Shown here piece by piece: positions 17,681 to 26,496 of a DNA stretch of 40,619 bases. The translations under genes were made by a program, and so were the position numbers. Under the pieces are notes generated by a model, which was not told the origin of the DNA, made no database searches, and saw nothing but the letters and a program-made list of their open reading frames with translations. The stretch is from Paulinella micropora (taxonomy: Eukaryota > Cercozoa > Imbricatea > Euglyphida): assembly GCA_009731375.1 (NCBI GenBank), contig BJOX01000152.1, positions 57,227-97,845 on the forward strand, written 5' to 3'. Each line of letters begins with the position of its first letter. Positions within the stretch are counted from its first letter, which is position 1.

Positions 17681-17956
17681 CTACAAATACCTCTTTAATT
17701 CGTCTTTATTTTGAACCCAAGGTTGACGAACTAACCATTCAATATATGGCTTGTCAATCTTTGCGATGTCTTCTATTTTTTTGCCTTTGTATTTCCCGAA
17801 ATGAAATGTGTCTTTGGGTTGAGCATTTCTCATTTCTTCAATCGCTTTTATTTCGTCGTGGATTACCTTTTGGACATCTTCCAACGAGAAGGATTTTTTT
17901 TCACCTTCAATGGAAAGTTGTTGGAACTTCTCACACAGTCTAGTGAGGGCGGACAT
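17681..17956 (-). CDS. ExoX-C-terminal-like domain protein
   Basis: 91 residues on the minus strand. The C-terminal 45 contain FHFGKYKGKKIEDIAKIDK followed by YIEWLVRQPWV, the hallmark of the small domain found at the C-terminus of exodeoxyribonuclease X-like proteins (FGKYKGK...Y..WL). The nuclease domain itself is absent. The N-terminal half is helical and charged. It is a convergent neighbour of the DUF3223 gene (8 bases apart) and divergent from the lipase gene. It probably binds DNA; the partner is unknown. Confidence 0.6.
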   Translation of the reverse strand: MSALTRLCEKFQQLSIEGEKKSFSLEDVQKVIHDEIKAIEEMRNAQPKDTFHFGKYKGKKIEDIAKIDKPYIEWLVRQPWVQNKDELKRYL

Positions 17957-18009
17957 AGTAGGGGGTATATAGTATGGAGGAAAAAAATAAAAATAAATAA
18001 TTATATAGA

Positions 18010-18699
18010 ATGAGTGAATGGGTTAAGTTCGTTAAGGCTTACTCATCTAAACACGGTCTAAGCTACAAGGAGGCGTTGAAAAAAGCTGGTAAGGCATACA
18101 GGAAACAAAAGGGAGGCAATGCGGATTTATCGGAGGATGTCTATTCGCCCTCGTCTGAACGAAAAGGTGCTGACGGATGGAAACCAGTCGCTAGCAAAGA
18201 AAAATCAACCGTATATGAAAAAGATTGCAAAGCTATTGTAGCATTTAGAGGAAGTGCGGATAAGCGAGACTTACTCACCGATGTAGCCTTAGTAAAGGGA
18301 GTATTAAAAAGAACTCCGAGATATAAAGAAGAACAGAAGTTGGTTGATGAGGTTATAAAGAAATATGGCAAAGATAACGTAGAGCTTACTGGTCATAGTC
18401 TTGGAGGAACGATTGCGAAAGACCTGAGCCGACAAACAGGTGTAAGGGCGACCACATACAATAAAGGCAGTAGCACAAAAGACCTCATTGAAGGAGTGAT
18501 TGACAGAGTGGCGGTGAAAATAAACCCAAAAGGTAAAAGGGCGAAGACGGCGAAGCTAACCACGAACTACCGAACAGCATTTGACCCCGTATCGTTAATG
18601 GGTGCTACGGCTGTAAATACCAAGTTAGTCAAACCAAAAAAAGGAATTCATACGATAAGAAGCTTCAAGGGCAAAGGAGCCAAAAAAATTTATTTATGA
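18010..18699 (+). CDS. Class-3 (Rossmann-like) lipase with N-terminal virion-type segment
   Basis: 229 residues. The N-terminal 36 (MSEWVKFVKAYSSKHGLSYK and a following Lys/Gly-rich stretch) resemble the basic N-termini of algal-virus and PLV structural proteins. The alpha/beta hydrolase core has AFRGSAD (oxyanion region, 78-84), the nucleophile elbow GHSLGG (Ser130), Asp192 in TAFDPVSLMG and His214 in GIHTIRSF: a complete triad in lipase class 3 order. The C-terminus is again Lys-rich. A virion lipase could breach host membranes at entry, by analogy with the phospholipase of parvoviruses; that role is inference. Convergent with the PolB-helicase gene, only 3 bases apart. Confidence 0.85.
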   Translation: MSEWVKFVKAYSSKHGLSYKEALKKAGKAYRKQKGGNADLSEDVYSPSSERKGADGWKPVASKEKSTVYEKDCKAIVAFRGSADKRDLLTDVALVKGVLKRTPRYKEEQKLVDEVIKKYGKDNVELTGHSLGGTIAKDLSRQTGVRATTYNKGSSTKDLIEGVIDRVAVKINPKGKRAKTAKLTTNYRTAFDPVSLMGATAVNTKLVKPKKGIHTIRSFKGKGAKKIYL

Positions 18700-18702
18700 C
18701 TT

Positions 18703-21700
18703 TCATAACTCGTTTGATAGTCCAATATCGTTCAAGCAGGTGGCACGACTTAAAGCGACATATAACAAATTCATTGACAGTAGGTCTAGATTTATCCACA
18801 CTGGTGTTGTTCGGCCTTGTGAGCAGTGGATGGTAGATGAGAATGTCGGCTGGATGTCAGCATACGGTTTCTTGTCTGGTATCGTTTTTTTTCTATCAAA
18901 TTTCTGCTCAATATCGTCAATCGTAATGAATATATGTTCTTTGGTGTCCCTAGTAATAGTGTGAATATCACCGTTATGGACAACCTTCGTATTACAACGA
19001 AACACAACCTGATGACCTGTTTTAAGTTGTTTATTTTGTAGCATTTTGTTATTGCTTTCATTAACATTGTTGTTAGAGTGGTGTAATATTAAAGGCGGGT
19101 TTTTGTCAGTCGGTTTAGGGTGTGGCTTAACTTGCTTATTGAGAGCATCTAATTCTTCAAGTGTTAGTATATCAGGTAGGCAGTCTTTTGCTTTATGTTG
19201 GCTAAGCTCATTACCGCCGACCTTGTAATAGTCTTCTACCTTATTTAAGATAGATTGTAGAACTAGGTCTTTGGCTTGTCTGTAATTTGTATCAAGATTT
19301 ATTTTTGTAAATAGCTTGAAAGTTTTTGACTTGTGGAATGGTTCGGATGTTGGGTCTGGGCAAGGAAGCTGAGCTAAGTGGCCAAACAGAATAATAGATA
19401 CACCGCCGAATGGTCTGTTGATTTTGGTGTATTTTCTGAGCATATGGTCTAGACTTTCTAAATTCTTAGAAGTAAGCATAGAAACTTCATCAATTGTTAT
19501 TCTGTGATTAATGGCTTCTTCGCCAACTGGTATCGGTAGCGGTAGTCTATGATATAGCATTGTTAGTATTTTTTGGAGTGTATATTCAGAATTAATAACT
19601 TGGCGGGCATTATGTGTCATAGCGGTTGATAAAGTCTTTTTGTCTTTGAAATGCGTGTTAGTGTATTTTGACGGCTGACCAGTTAGGTATTTAATCATTT
19701 CAGATTTACCCGTTCCAGCTTTGCCGTGAATAAGTAATAATTCTTGTTCGGGTAAAGGTTTATATTCGTCTTTGGTGCTATAATCTGGAAGCTCTGTATC
19801 TTCAAAGGCGGAGAACTCTGGATATTGTTTATGTGGTGTTTCCAAGAATTTTTGTAATGGTAGTGTGTCTTTGAAACCGCTATGTCGCTGGTATGTTATC
19901 CGTGGTTCGCCATTTACGTAGGAAATGAAGCAAGTCATATTCAATTGCGGTGCGATGAACTCATCCTGTTCTTTAACCTCGGGGCGAAATTCTTTTCCTG
20001 TTTTCATATATTCGCCTTCGTATGCGATACTGTCTGTATTAGAATATAGTATAGTCCGCCCAGTATTTACAAGCTTTAACATTTGGTTATGAAGAACTAT
20101 TTTTTGGTATGCTAGCACATAGCCAGTTAAATGAGACATTTGAAATATATTGTCTGTTTGGTTTGTGTCTTGATATGTGTAAATCATTCGCTCTGGTAGT
20201 AGGTCGTTGCCCATTTCGGCGTATTTGGTCTTGTCGTATTTAACTCGTTTCAGGAACAATAATCTATACCCTTTTTCTTTCATCATAAAATGTATTCGCT
20301 CGTTGTATGTTTTTGAAATAGTAGATACTTGCTGAGTTCGGTGTATGTTCTTGTTCAAAGAGCCTACCAGCAAGTTGGTTGCTTTGGCTAAGGTATCGTG
20401 TTCAAAGCCAGGCTTATCAAAGTAGTAATCTTGTATATTTGTTATGTGTTCTGAGAAGGTTTTGAATGGGTTAAAGTGGTCGTCTGCTACATATAATCTC
20501 TTAATAAATATCTTAACCCCTTGGTCAAACATATACAACAATGCGGGAATGGGTTGGCATTGGGTTCCTTTTGTGGTGTAGCCGTTAAAGAAGGTTGGCA
20601 CTTTGAGGTGCTTTTGGTCGTAATCAAAAACAGCATAACCGTGTAGAGGTTTGACCTTGTTGTAGTAGTCCTGTGTCATATTTTGGTTTATATTAATTAT
20701 GTTGCGAGGGGCTGTTGGGTATTCATTGAAGTATGACGACATTTCCCCTAGATTACCTAACGAAGCATTTGTATAAGCTTTTACCATATCAATCTGATGT
20801 ATCATTTTGGGGCTTTTGGTGTGATGATTAAAGATATGATGAAACGGTATTTGACCAGATTTTATGTGTCGTAATATATTGGGTTCAGTAATTTGTGTAT
20901 GGAACTTAGGTTTATGTTTTTCTATGAGACACTCTATAAATAACTGTTTGAAGTATGATGGCAATGACCAAGCGGTGGTATCCTTAGGAACGAATGATGC
21001 GTGTTTGAAACGGTCTGAACATTTATAGTTTAGTTTGTTTTCTTTATCTACTATTCCAATAATGTTTCCAGAATGGTCCATCATTGAATAACACTCCTTA
21101 TGTTGTAGGTCAAGTTTAGTTTGTATATTGTTGAGTTCTTCCTGTGATATCCATTTGTTCTCGTATTGGTTCGTAGATAGTTTCACATTGCTGGCTTCGT
21201 GGTTAGTAGCATATTGGGGCCGTGGCTCTGGTATGTTTTCGTTAATATCGTATAATAGTTCAATTGACTTAATGTGTTGGATACAAATGTCTTTTTGTTT
21301 TCCTTGTATTAATGTGGCGTGATAATCGCTACATCTGATTATTATCTGTTTTGGGTATTGTTTGGTAGATGCTCGCCACAGTATATTCATACCATCAAAT
21401 ACATAAATCCTACATCGGATAAAGTCTTCCATTTCTGTTAGGTCCTTTTCTGTCGCATATTTGATATCCTTGAAGCGGTCTATTATCACACTGTCTCGTT
21501 TTCGTTTTCTATTGTTTGGGTTTGGAAAGTCTTTCATAATACATTCTAGCACACAGTTTATTTCACCCTGTGCCATTGGTATGACAGCATTATTTAGCGG
21601 ATTAACTTGGTCAATTGTAATAACTTTAAGGTCTTTGTCTTCTCTTTGTTCGTAAAACCTTGCTTGCCGTTCTACAAAGTTTCTAACCGCATTGATTGTT

Positions 21701-22008
21701 CGCTTCAATACATTAGCTTGGTATATTCCTCTAACTGGTCCGTGATATCCTTCATAATCCAGGTGGACGAGATAGCTTGTATTTGGGTTTAGCTCTTGGA
21801 GGCGAGCTTCCCACCCCTGGGCATATTGTATAACGAGTGAATTATTTCTGCCGACTAGTTCGGGGTGGCCACCTGTTAATCTGTTTATAAGTCGCAGGGC
21901 GGTTGGAGTTGTAATGAGATACCATCTTCTTTTGCCTCTTTGTCTGATGTAGTCTCCTCGTTGCTCAATATTGTAGAGCGGAAATAGTTCTGGTTGGTAT
22001 TGGTCCAT
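18703..22008 (-). CDS. Family-B DNA polymerase palm fused to a Pif1/RecD-like SF1 helicase
   Basis: One intact 1,101-residue frame from ATG 22008. Residues 1-330 lack clear exonuclease motifs; INCVLECI near 150 precedes a basic stretch. The polymerase part shows motif A MIHQIDMVKAYTNAS (Asp407), a motif-B-like KATNLLVGSLNKN (about 542-554) and motif C YSNTDSIAYE (Asp659; Asn replaces the first Asp of the usual DTD). The helicase part has Walker A HGKAGTGKSEM (761-771), Walker B ITIDEVSML (Asp840-Glu841), motif III GHLAQLP (876-882, His for the usual Asp), TNYRQ (907-911), motif V HCSQGRT (1061-1067) and motif VI YVALSRAT (1083-1090). It is the obvious replication enzyme of the element. The leader ends TATATACAATG, like other genes here. 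Confidence 0.88.
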   Translation of the reverse strand: MDQYQPELFPLYNIEQRGDYIRQRGKRRWYLITTPTALRLINRLTGGHPELVGRNNSLVIQYAQGWEARLQELNPNTSYLVHLDYEGYHGPVRGIYQANVLKRTINAVRNFVERQARFYEQREDKDLKVITIDQVNPLNNAVIPMAQGEINCVLECIMKDFPNPNNRKRKRDSVIIDRFKDIKYATEKDLTEMEDFIRCRIYVFDGMNILWRASTKQYPKQIIIRCSDYHATLIQGKQKDICIQHIKSIELLYDINENIPEPRPQYATNHEASNVKLSTNQYENKWISQEELNNIQTKLDLQHKECYSMMDHSGNIIGIVDKENKLNYKCSDRFKHASFVPKDTTAWSLPSYFKQLFIECLIEKHKPKFHTQITEPNILRHIKSGQIPFHHIFNHHTKSPKMIHQIDMVKAYTNASLGNLGEMSSYFNEYPTAPRNIININQNMTQDYYNKVKPLHGYAVFDYDQKHLKVPTFFNGYTTKGTQCQPIPALLYMFDQGVKIFIKRLYVADDHFNPFKTFSEHITNIQDYYFDKPGFEHDTLAKATNLLVGSLNKNIHRTQQVSTISKTYNERIHFMMKEKGYRLLFLKRVKYDKTKYAEMGNDLLPERMIYTYQDTNQTDNIFQMSHLTGYVLAYQKIVLHNQMLKLVNTGRTILYSNTDSIAYEGEYMKTGKEFRPEVKEQDEFIAPQLNMTCFISYVNGEPRITYQRHSGFKDTLPLQKFLETPHKQYPEFSAFEDTELPDYSTKDEYKPLPEQELLLIHGKAGTGKSEMIKYLTGQPSKYTNTHFKDKKTLSTAMTHNARQVINSEYTLQKILTMLYHRLPLPIPVGEEAINHRITIDEVSMLTSKNLESLDHMLRKYTKINRPFGGVSIILFGHLAQLPCPDPTSEPFHKSKTFKLFTKINLDTNYRQAKDLVLQSILNKVEDYYKVGGNELSQHKAKDCLPDILTLEELDALNKQVKPHPKPTDKNPPLILHHSNNNVNESNNKMLQNKQLKTGHQVVFRCNTKVVHNGDIHTITRDTKEHIFITIDDIEQKFDRKKTIPDKKPYADIQPTFSSTIHCSQGRTTPVWINLDLLSMNLLYVALSRATCLNDIGLSNEL

Positions 22009-22119
22009 TGTATATAGATAGGCAGGATAAATTTTTTGAAAAATAATTATTTAATGTTTTACATATATTATATGGATGTGTTTAGATGTAAAATGCTTAC
22101 CAAAAAAAAATATTGTTGA

Positions 22120-22323
22120 TTAATCTGACTTAGTAAGTCGCTCTTCTAACTCCTGTATCTTCTTTTTGTATTCTTCTATATTTTGTTTGTATTGAACTAA
22201 CATCTTTGCTTTGGCTCGCCGTTCTTCGTTTAGGCGGTCTTTATTGCGGTAATAGTATGCGAGAGCTTTCTCATTATTCCTTTTTCTCCTTTCGTCTCCT
22301 TCATATATCTTTGGTCGTGGCAT
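22120..22323 (-). CDS. Small basic coiled-coil protein (bZIP-like layout)
   Basis: 67 residues: a basic N-terminus (GDERRKRNNEKALAYYYRNK), then a Leu/Glu/Lys helix (YKKKIQELEERL). The order, a basic DNA-contact region followed by a short amphipathic coil, resembles a bZIP-type regulator, but no canonical bZIP signature is complete. It is preceded by an AT-rich leader that is nearly the same as that of the next minus-strand gene. Confidence 0.5.
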   Translation of the reverse strand: MPRPKIYEGDERRKRNNEKALAYYYRNKDRLNEERRAKAKMLVQYKQNIEEYKKKIQELEERLTKSD

Positions 22324-22371
22324 CTTATATATATGTAATATTATTTTTTATAAATGTAAATAATTATTTAT
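22321..22371 (-). promoter_or_regulatory. Upstream region shared with the neighbouring small gene (copy 1)
   Basis: About 50 bases around the ATG of the 22120-22323 gene nearly repeat 22689-22740: both read (on the plus strand) CATCTT, then TATATATGTAATATTATTTTT, then TAAATGTAAATAATTA. A shared promoter is the simplest reading. Confidence 0.5.
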
Positions 22372-22691
22372 AAATTAATATTGTAAATAGCCATTCTCAT
22401 ATTTAGTTGTTTTAATGCTTCACTACATATACACATTTTGATATTTTCTTTTCGTGTTCTTGCTTGTTTTTCTTCTAACTCTTTTTCTTTCTCCCTCCAA
22501 AAGTCATTCGCTTTTTTGTATCTATTTATCATTTCTTCCCTAGTGAAATGATTAACTGTCAAGTTGTCTGCTTTCGCTTCTGGAAAATGCTTGTTGTATT
22601 CTTCTTTCATTTCTTTATCAGCTTGTATAAATAAATCCATACTATTTTGGTTTTGTTTTCTTTGTCTGCTTCTGATTTTTTTGCTTGGCAT
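22368..22691 (-). CDS. Small basic helical protein of unknown function
   Basis: 107 residues, ATG at 22691. N-terminus PSKKIRSRQRKQNQ is strongly basic; the middle is helical and charged (HFTREEMINRYKKAND, then WREKEKELEEKQARTRK). Two Cys near the end (KMCICSEAL). No family recognised. Probably a DNA-binding or structural accessory protein, by charge only. It is the last recognisable viral gene before the composition changes. Confidence 0.5.
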   Translation of the reverse strand: MPSKKIRSRQRKQNQNSMDLFIQADKEMKEEYNKHFPEAKADNLTVNHFTREEMINRYKKANDFWREKEKELEEKQARTRKENIKMCICSEALKQLNMRMAIYNINL

Positions 22692-22740
22692 CTTTTATAT
22701 ATGTAATATTATTTTTATAAATGTAAATAATTAATTTTTA
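22689..22740 (-). promoter_or_regulatory. Upstream region shared with the neighbouring small gene (copy 2)
   Basis: See 22321-22371. The two leaders differ mainly by a few inserted or lost bases. Confidence 0.5.
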
Positions 22741-22882
22741 TTTCAGTATTTGTAAAAACGGGGGGATAATGTTGTTATCTCTTTATACGACAGACTTTGT
22801 AAAAAATGGCAAACGATAGGGAAATTCAAAATGGGAAGGGGGGGTGGGGCCATAGAAACACCCCCCTTTCCTCCCTGTTTTT
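22741..22882. other. Junction zone between viral block and retrotransposon, with G/C runs
   Basis: No gene. Contains CGGGGGG, GGGAAGGGGGGGTGGGGCC and CACCCCCCTTTCCTCCC in a short space, and a small palindrome GATAATGTTGTTATC. Base composition turns from AT-rich to GC-rich across this zone. Confidence 0.5.
22835..22870. repeat. Strong G/C inverted repeat at the junction
   Basis: GAAGGGGGGGTG (22835-22846) pairs with CACCCCCCTTTC (22859-22870), 11 of 12 positions, loop of 12 bases. Either a terminal structure of the viral element or a chance pairing of G and C runs. Confidence 0.55.
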
Positions 22883-23629
22883 TTGACCGTCGTCTGCGGG
22901 AATATATACTTGCGCAAATCATTGCACCCGTCCCCGGAAGAAGACATCATCGGTAAGACTACATGCGTTCTAGACTCGGCCTGCAACTGCAAGGGCGTAG
23001 CCCTCCTCGACTGGGTAATACACCAAGGACTTGAGATCGTGTCGCTCCCACCCGTCGAAGCACGCTCATCTGTGGGTGTTGAAGCTACTCTTTCTGAAGG
23101 CATTGAACTTTTCGTCTCGGCCACACCGACGTCTCGGCTTCATGCCATCACGATATATATCTTGAGCCACCTTCCCGAAGGTATGAACCTGCTTCTTGCC
23201 AACGAGGTCTCGGCCCAGCTCAACCTCTCCATTGACGACGCGCAAGCAATTCGGCCCACGGACTACATTCCGCTGAAGCCGCCTTCCAAGCAAATCGTCT
23301 ACGAGACGGAGTTCCATCTCTTCGAGACGCCACTTCAAGTCGGTGATTTACAACTTGCTACGGTTAGCTATGACTTTCGTCCTACAACGTTGGCGAAAGA
23401 GACGTCCTATCCAATAGTCAAATTCAACAAAATCATCGACCGCCGTCCCAAACTACAGCTTCCTTCGAACTCCCACGACCTTTTGTCTACTTCGAACGCC
23501 CACCTCTATGGCCGCCAAGTCAACTTGTTCATGTCTTCACGTAAAAGAAGACCTTGCGACGGCAACGTCGGATGGCCGGTTCGCAACGAAGAAGAGGATG
23601 AAGACGAAGACGAAGAAGGAGGCGGGTGA
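22883..23629 (+). pseudogene. Retropepsin-like fragment at the left edge of a Ty3/gypsy retrotransposon
   Basis: Open frame without an ATG start. CVLDSACNCKGVALLDWVIHQ followed by GLEIVSL resembles the active-site region of retroviral-type aspartic proteases (L-D-S-x ... G-L), and LPEGMNLLLANEVSAQLNLS could be the later I-L-G-x-x-W-L region in degenerate form. No gag or LTR precedes it; the element begins abruptly next to the viral block. The frame runs on into an acidic Glu/Asp stretch at 23590-23629. Retrotransposon context comes from the RT, RNase H and integrase downstream. The protease call is tentative. Confidence 0.4.
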
Positions 23630-24173
23630 AGAGGTCGAGGAGGTCAAGGAGCAAGACGAAGAAGCAGCCGAGGACGAAGAAGAAGACGAAGAAGAAGTTG
23701 AACTGGAAATCGAAGTGGTCGAAAACGAGAGCGAAAAGGACAGCGAGAGCCAAACCAGCCATCCTACCTCCTCGCAAACTCAACACATCACCCATCGTGC
23801 CCGAGCCGGAAATTTGGAATCGAAGAGACCGGGTACTCCTCCTTCCAAACGACAGAAACTGGAGGCATCTCCAACTCCAGAGGAGTCTCCAGCTTTAGCT
23901 GCAGCGACAGCTACTCCTTCCACGAGTGGATCGGCCCAAGGCTGGAAAGACACGCCTCCCTCTCAAGTGGGAAATACACCGAATGCCTCCCAGATTGGAG
24001 TTAGTCCTTGGCGTCTATCAGCTTGGAAAAGGGAAGATGCACTGGCACGACAATACCTCGCTCAACTTCGAGGCAAGCCTTCGAATACGAGACGCTTTTT
24101 GAGCTATCGGGCATCACCACCATCACCATCATCATCGTCATCATCATCGTTAGTGCGCCGGCGCCGACTTTGA
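23508..24173 (+). pseudogene. Degenerate acidic/Ser-Pro-rich retrotransposon linker
   Basis: 221-residue frame overlapping the previous one in another phase. Poly-Glu/Asp (from GAA/GAC/GAG repeats) is followed by a nuclear-localisation-like patch (TPPSKRQKLEASPTPE) and Ser/Arg-rich low complexity. It probably continues the preceding reading frame after a frameshift near 23,580. No domain recognised. Confidence 0.3.
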
Positions 24174-24482
24174 CTGCGCCATCTACGGCCGCCTCTTTGG
24201 CTATCCTTCAAGCTCAGTCTTCGTCATCATCGTCGACATCAGCACTACGAGTGGCGACCGCAGATTGTATGCCGGCAAGACCAATAAGCGATGGCTTTGT
24301 TCGTGACCTTAAACAGGGTCAGGGATCATCAGTTCCTCGATTGCCGCTCCAGACCGAAGCACGTGCTCCGGTCCCGGATCCCGAACCCGAGGCACCCGAG
24401 CCATCCCCCATAGGAAGTGTTCGGCCCATTGGCATAAGAATCCGAGAGTGTCACTACTAGTAGGCCGTCACGGCTTACAAAT

Positions 24483-25061
24483 GTGTCCCCCAGTGTCGGA
24501 CGCGGCCCCCTACACGAATACCCGAGCCGCAGACTCGTGGGATTCGAGGCACCGCCAATGACACCAAACGCCCGTCGTGCAATCGGAGATCCTTTTCAAC
24601 TTCGACGAGCTGAGGTCCTGACTCCAATCCCCACTTTACGCGCGGGTCAGAACCCACAACAGACGTATAAGGAGGTCCGACCGGTACCAAACGTATGGAT
24701 ACCTCCAAGCTTCATCCCCGAACGTAAAGAAGAGGACAAGGCCTCTGCTAGCGCTTCGGACGAGGACTTGTGGATCGTCAAGGAAGTATACGCGAACTAC
24801 TTCCCGACCATGGAATCCGTTTGCATCGTGGGCACTTACCCCCAATGTCCACACCTCGGCTATTGGGTCCCGGAACAAATGGTCACTAGCCAAGGACTAT
24901 GGCCCGACAATGTCACTTCAGTAGAAGGCGGTTGGGACTACCCTCGAGTGGAACGATCGCTGCTGCGCACGGCAGAAAACGCCCGTGGGACCTACCAAAT
25001 CCCGCCACCAGAAAATGACATCCACTGGAGATGCGGAGCAGATGGTCTTCCCGTACACTGA
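24483..25061 (+). pseudogene. Open frame of unknown function within the retrotransposon
   Basis: 192 residues, Pro-rich at first, then a more globular-looking part with several Trp (GYWVPEQMVTSQGLWPDNV, VEGGWDYPRVERSLL). No family recognised. It lies between protease-like and RT sequence and shares their GC-rich codon use; it may be gag-related or from a nested element. Confidence 0.3.
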
Positions 25062-25202
25062 CCACTACAACTTTGTCGCCCACCCGCTCTTGGGTTCGTA
25101 GATCGGGGTTGATGGCAGCAAGACGGAACATACCTGGGTAGATAGGCTGAGGGGCTGGTTCGAGAGGGGCGTACTTCGTTTCGAGCCATTCCGCTTGTTG
25201 TC

Positions 25203-26436
25203 TTGGCCGGGAACGTAAGTGCATGGCGTGGGATGACGGCGATGTCGACGCAGTTGAAGAAGACGATGACGATGAAGATGTGGCCGCAGGTGGTTGGCTA
25301 CTTGCTGGGTTGGGCGAGTCCGGACATGCGCCTTAAGATTTTGAAGCAGCTCAACTTTTACGCGCACATGGACTGGATTTGTTGCGTCTCCTCTGGCGGA
25401 CTCAACGCGGCTACAGCCTACTTTACAGACAAGCTAGACCCGGATCAGCAACGCTACCTCTGGTACAACTTGCCCATTGGATGGATGTCGGACAACGATC
25501 GGGTAAGCCTTTTCTCCAACATGCGCCAGACTTCGACGCCGGTACCCGACAAGACCTTCCTGATGGCCTCTTTGCCTTCCGCGCGTCACGTAAAGCATGC
25601 CTTACGCCCCATTTACCGTCATGGTGTATTTGCACAGCTAAACACTGCGCAGGTAGTAAGCCCTCCGACCTACCTACACAGCCATCACTTTGGCTTTCCG
25701 CTATCAACCCCAGCCTACACATCTACTTACGATGGGAGATCCTTTCGGAACTCAACTACTTCAGCAACTGCGGCCTCATCATCCCGTACTCTTTGGATCG
25801 CGCTTTTTTCAACGCATCAGGAGCCATCAACGTGTGGCAAGCGTCAAAGACAAAAAGCGCGTTTGGCGGAGACTCGCTGAACTCGTCGTAAACGGGAAAA
25901 ATAGTGTGGACCCTATTTGGTGTTTAATAGATACCGTACCATCACTCAACAGTAACCAGTTCGCTTATAATGTCCCTGACTGCATTTTTGCATGGCTAGC
26001 GCTTCACCCCAACAAGACACATCAAGCGTGGTGCAAGTGTGACTACGGCGATTGCCTTCACATCGACACTACTGGTGCTACTGGGACACGCAAGCCTAAA
26101 CCGAAACCAGCTCGACCAGCTTTCAATAGTAGTCTTGGTGGACACCCCCGCTACAAGAAGATTCGCAAACACGTACAACGCGCTAAGCGGATCCGATATC
26201 CGCCGGCCGGCGATGGCAAGTATCAACCCGACCGGGTATATCGGACCGGCCAACAGGGCCGCACTGCCCAATATGGTCAGACAGCCCCTCCACCCGTCCA
26301 AAACCCGAATTACAAGCCACCTCCGCGCCCACAGCATCGTTTTGCGGCTCCAACGCAGCGCCGCCACTTCTACATGTATGTTCGGTCTGGCACCGGACAC
26401 CAGCAGCGATTGAATACCAAACAGGGTCGGGCGTGA
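25203..26436 (+). pseudogene. Frameshifted gag-like region
   Basis: Three overlapping frames in different phases (25203-25880, 25379-25891, 25690-26436) share one protein-like trend: a helical central part (KDKKRVWRRLAELVVNGKN, then IFAWLALHPNKTHQAW), a Cys-containing WCKCDYGDCLHID and a basic Pro/Gln-rich tail (RTGQQGRTAQYGQT, NYKPPPRPQHRF). This is the size and composition of a Gag C-terminus before RT, but no CCHC knuckle is complete, so the label is weak. Confidence 0.3.
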
Positions 26437-26496
26437 CCACCAAGTCTGGAGCCCTCTCCAGACACCGCTCTATTCTTACCGCCGGATCCTTCCACC

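Noticed and set aside
23600-23730. A CRISPR-like array of GAAGACGAAGA units
   Set aside because: Irregular low-complexity repeats coding Glu/Asp; no spacers of constant length.
24100-24170. His/Ile repeat frames from (CAT/ATC)n
   Set aside because: Simple repeat in a degenerate retrotransposon region.
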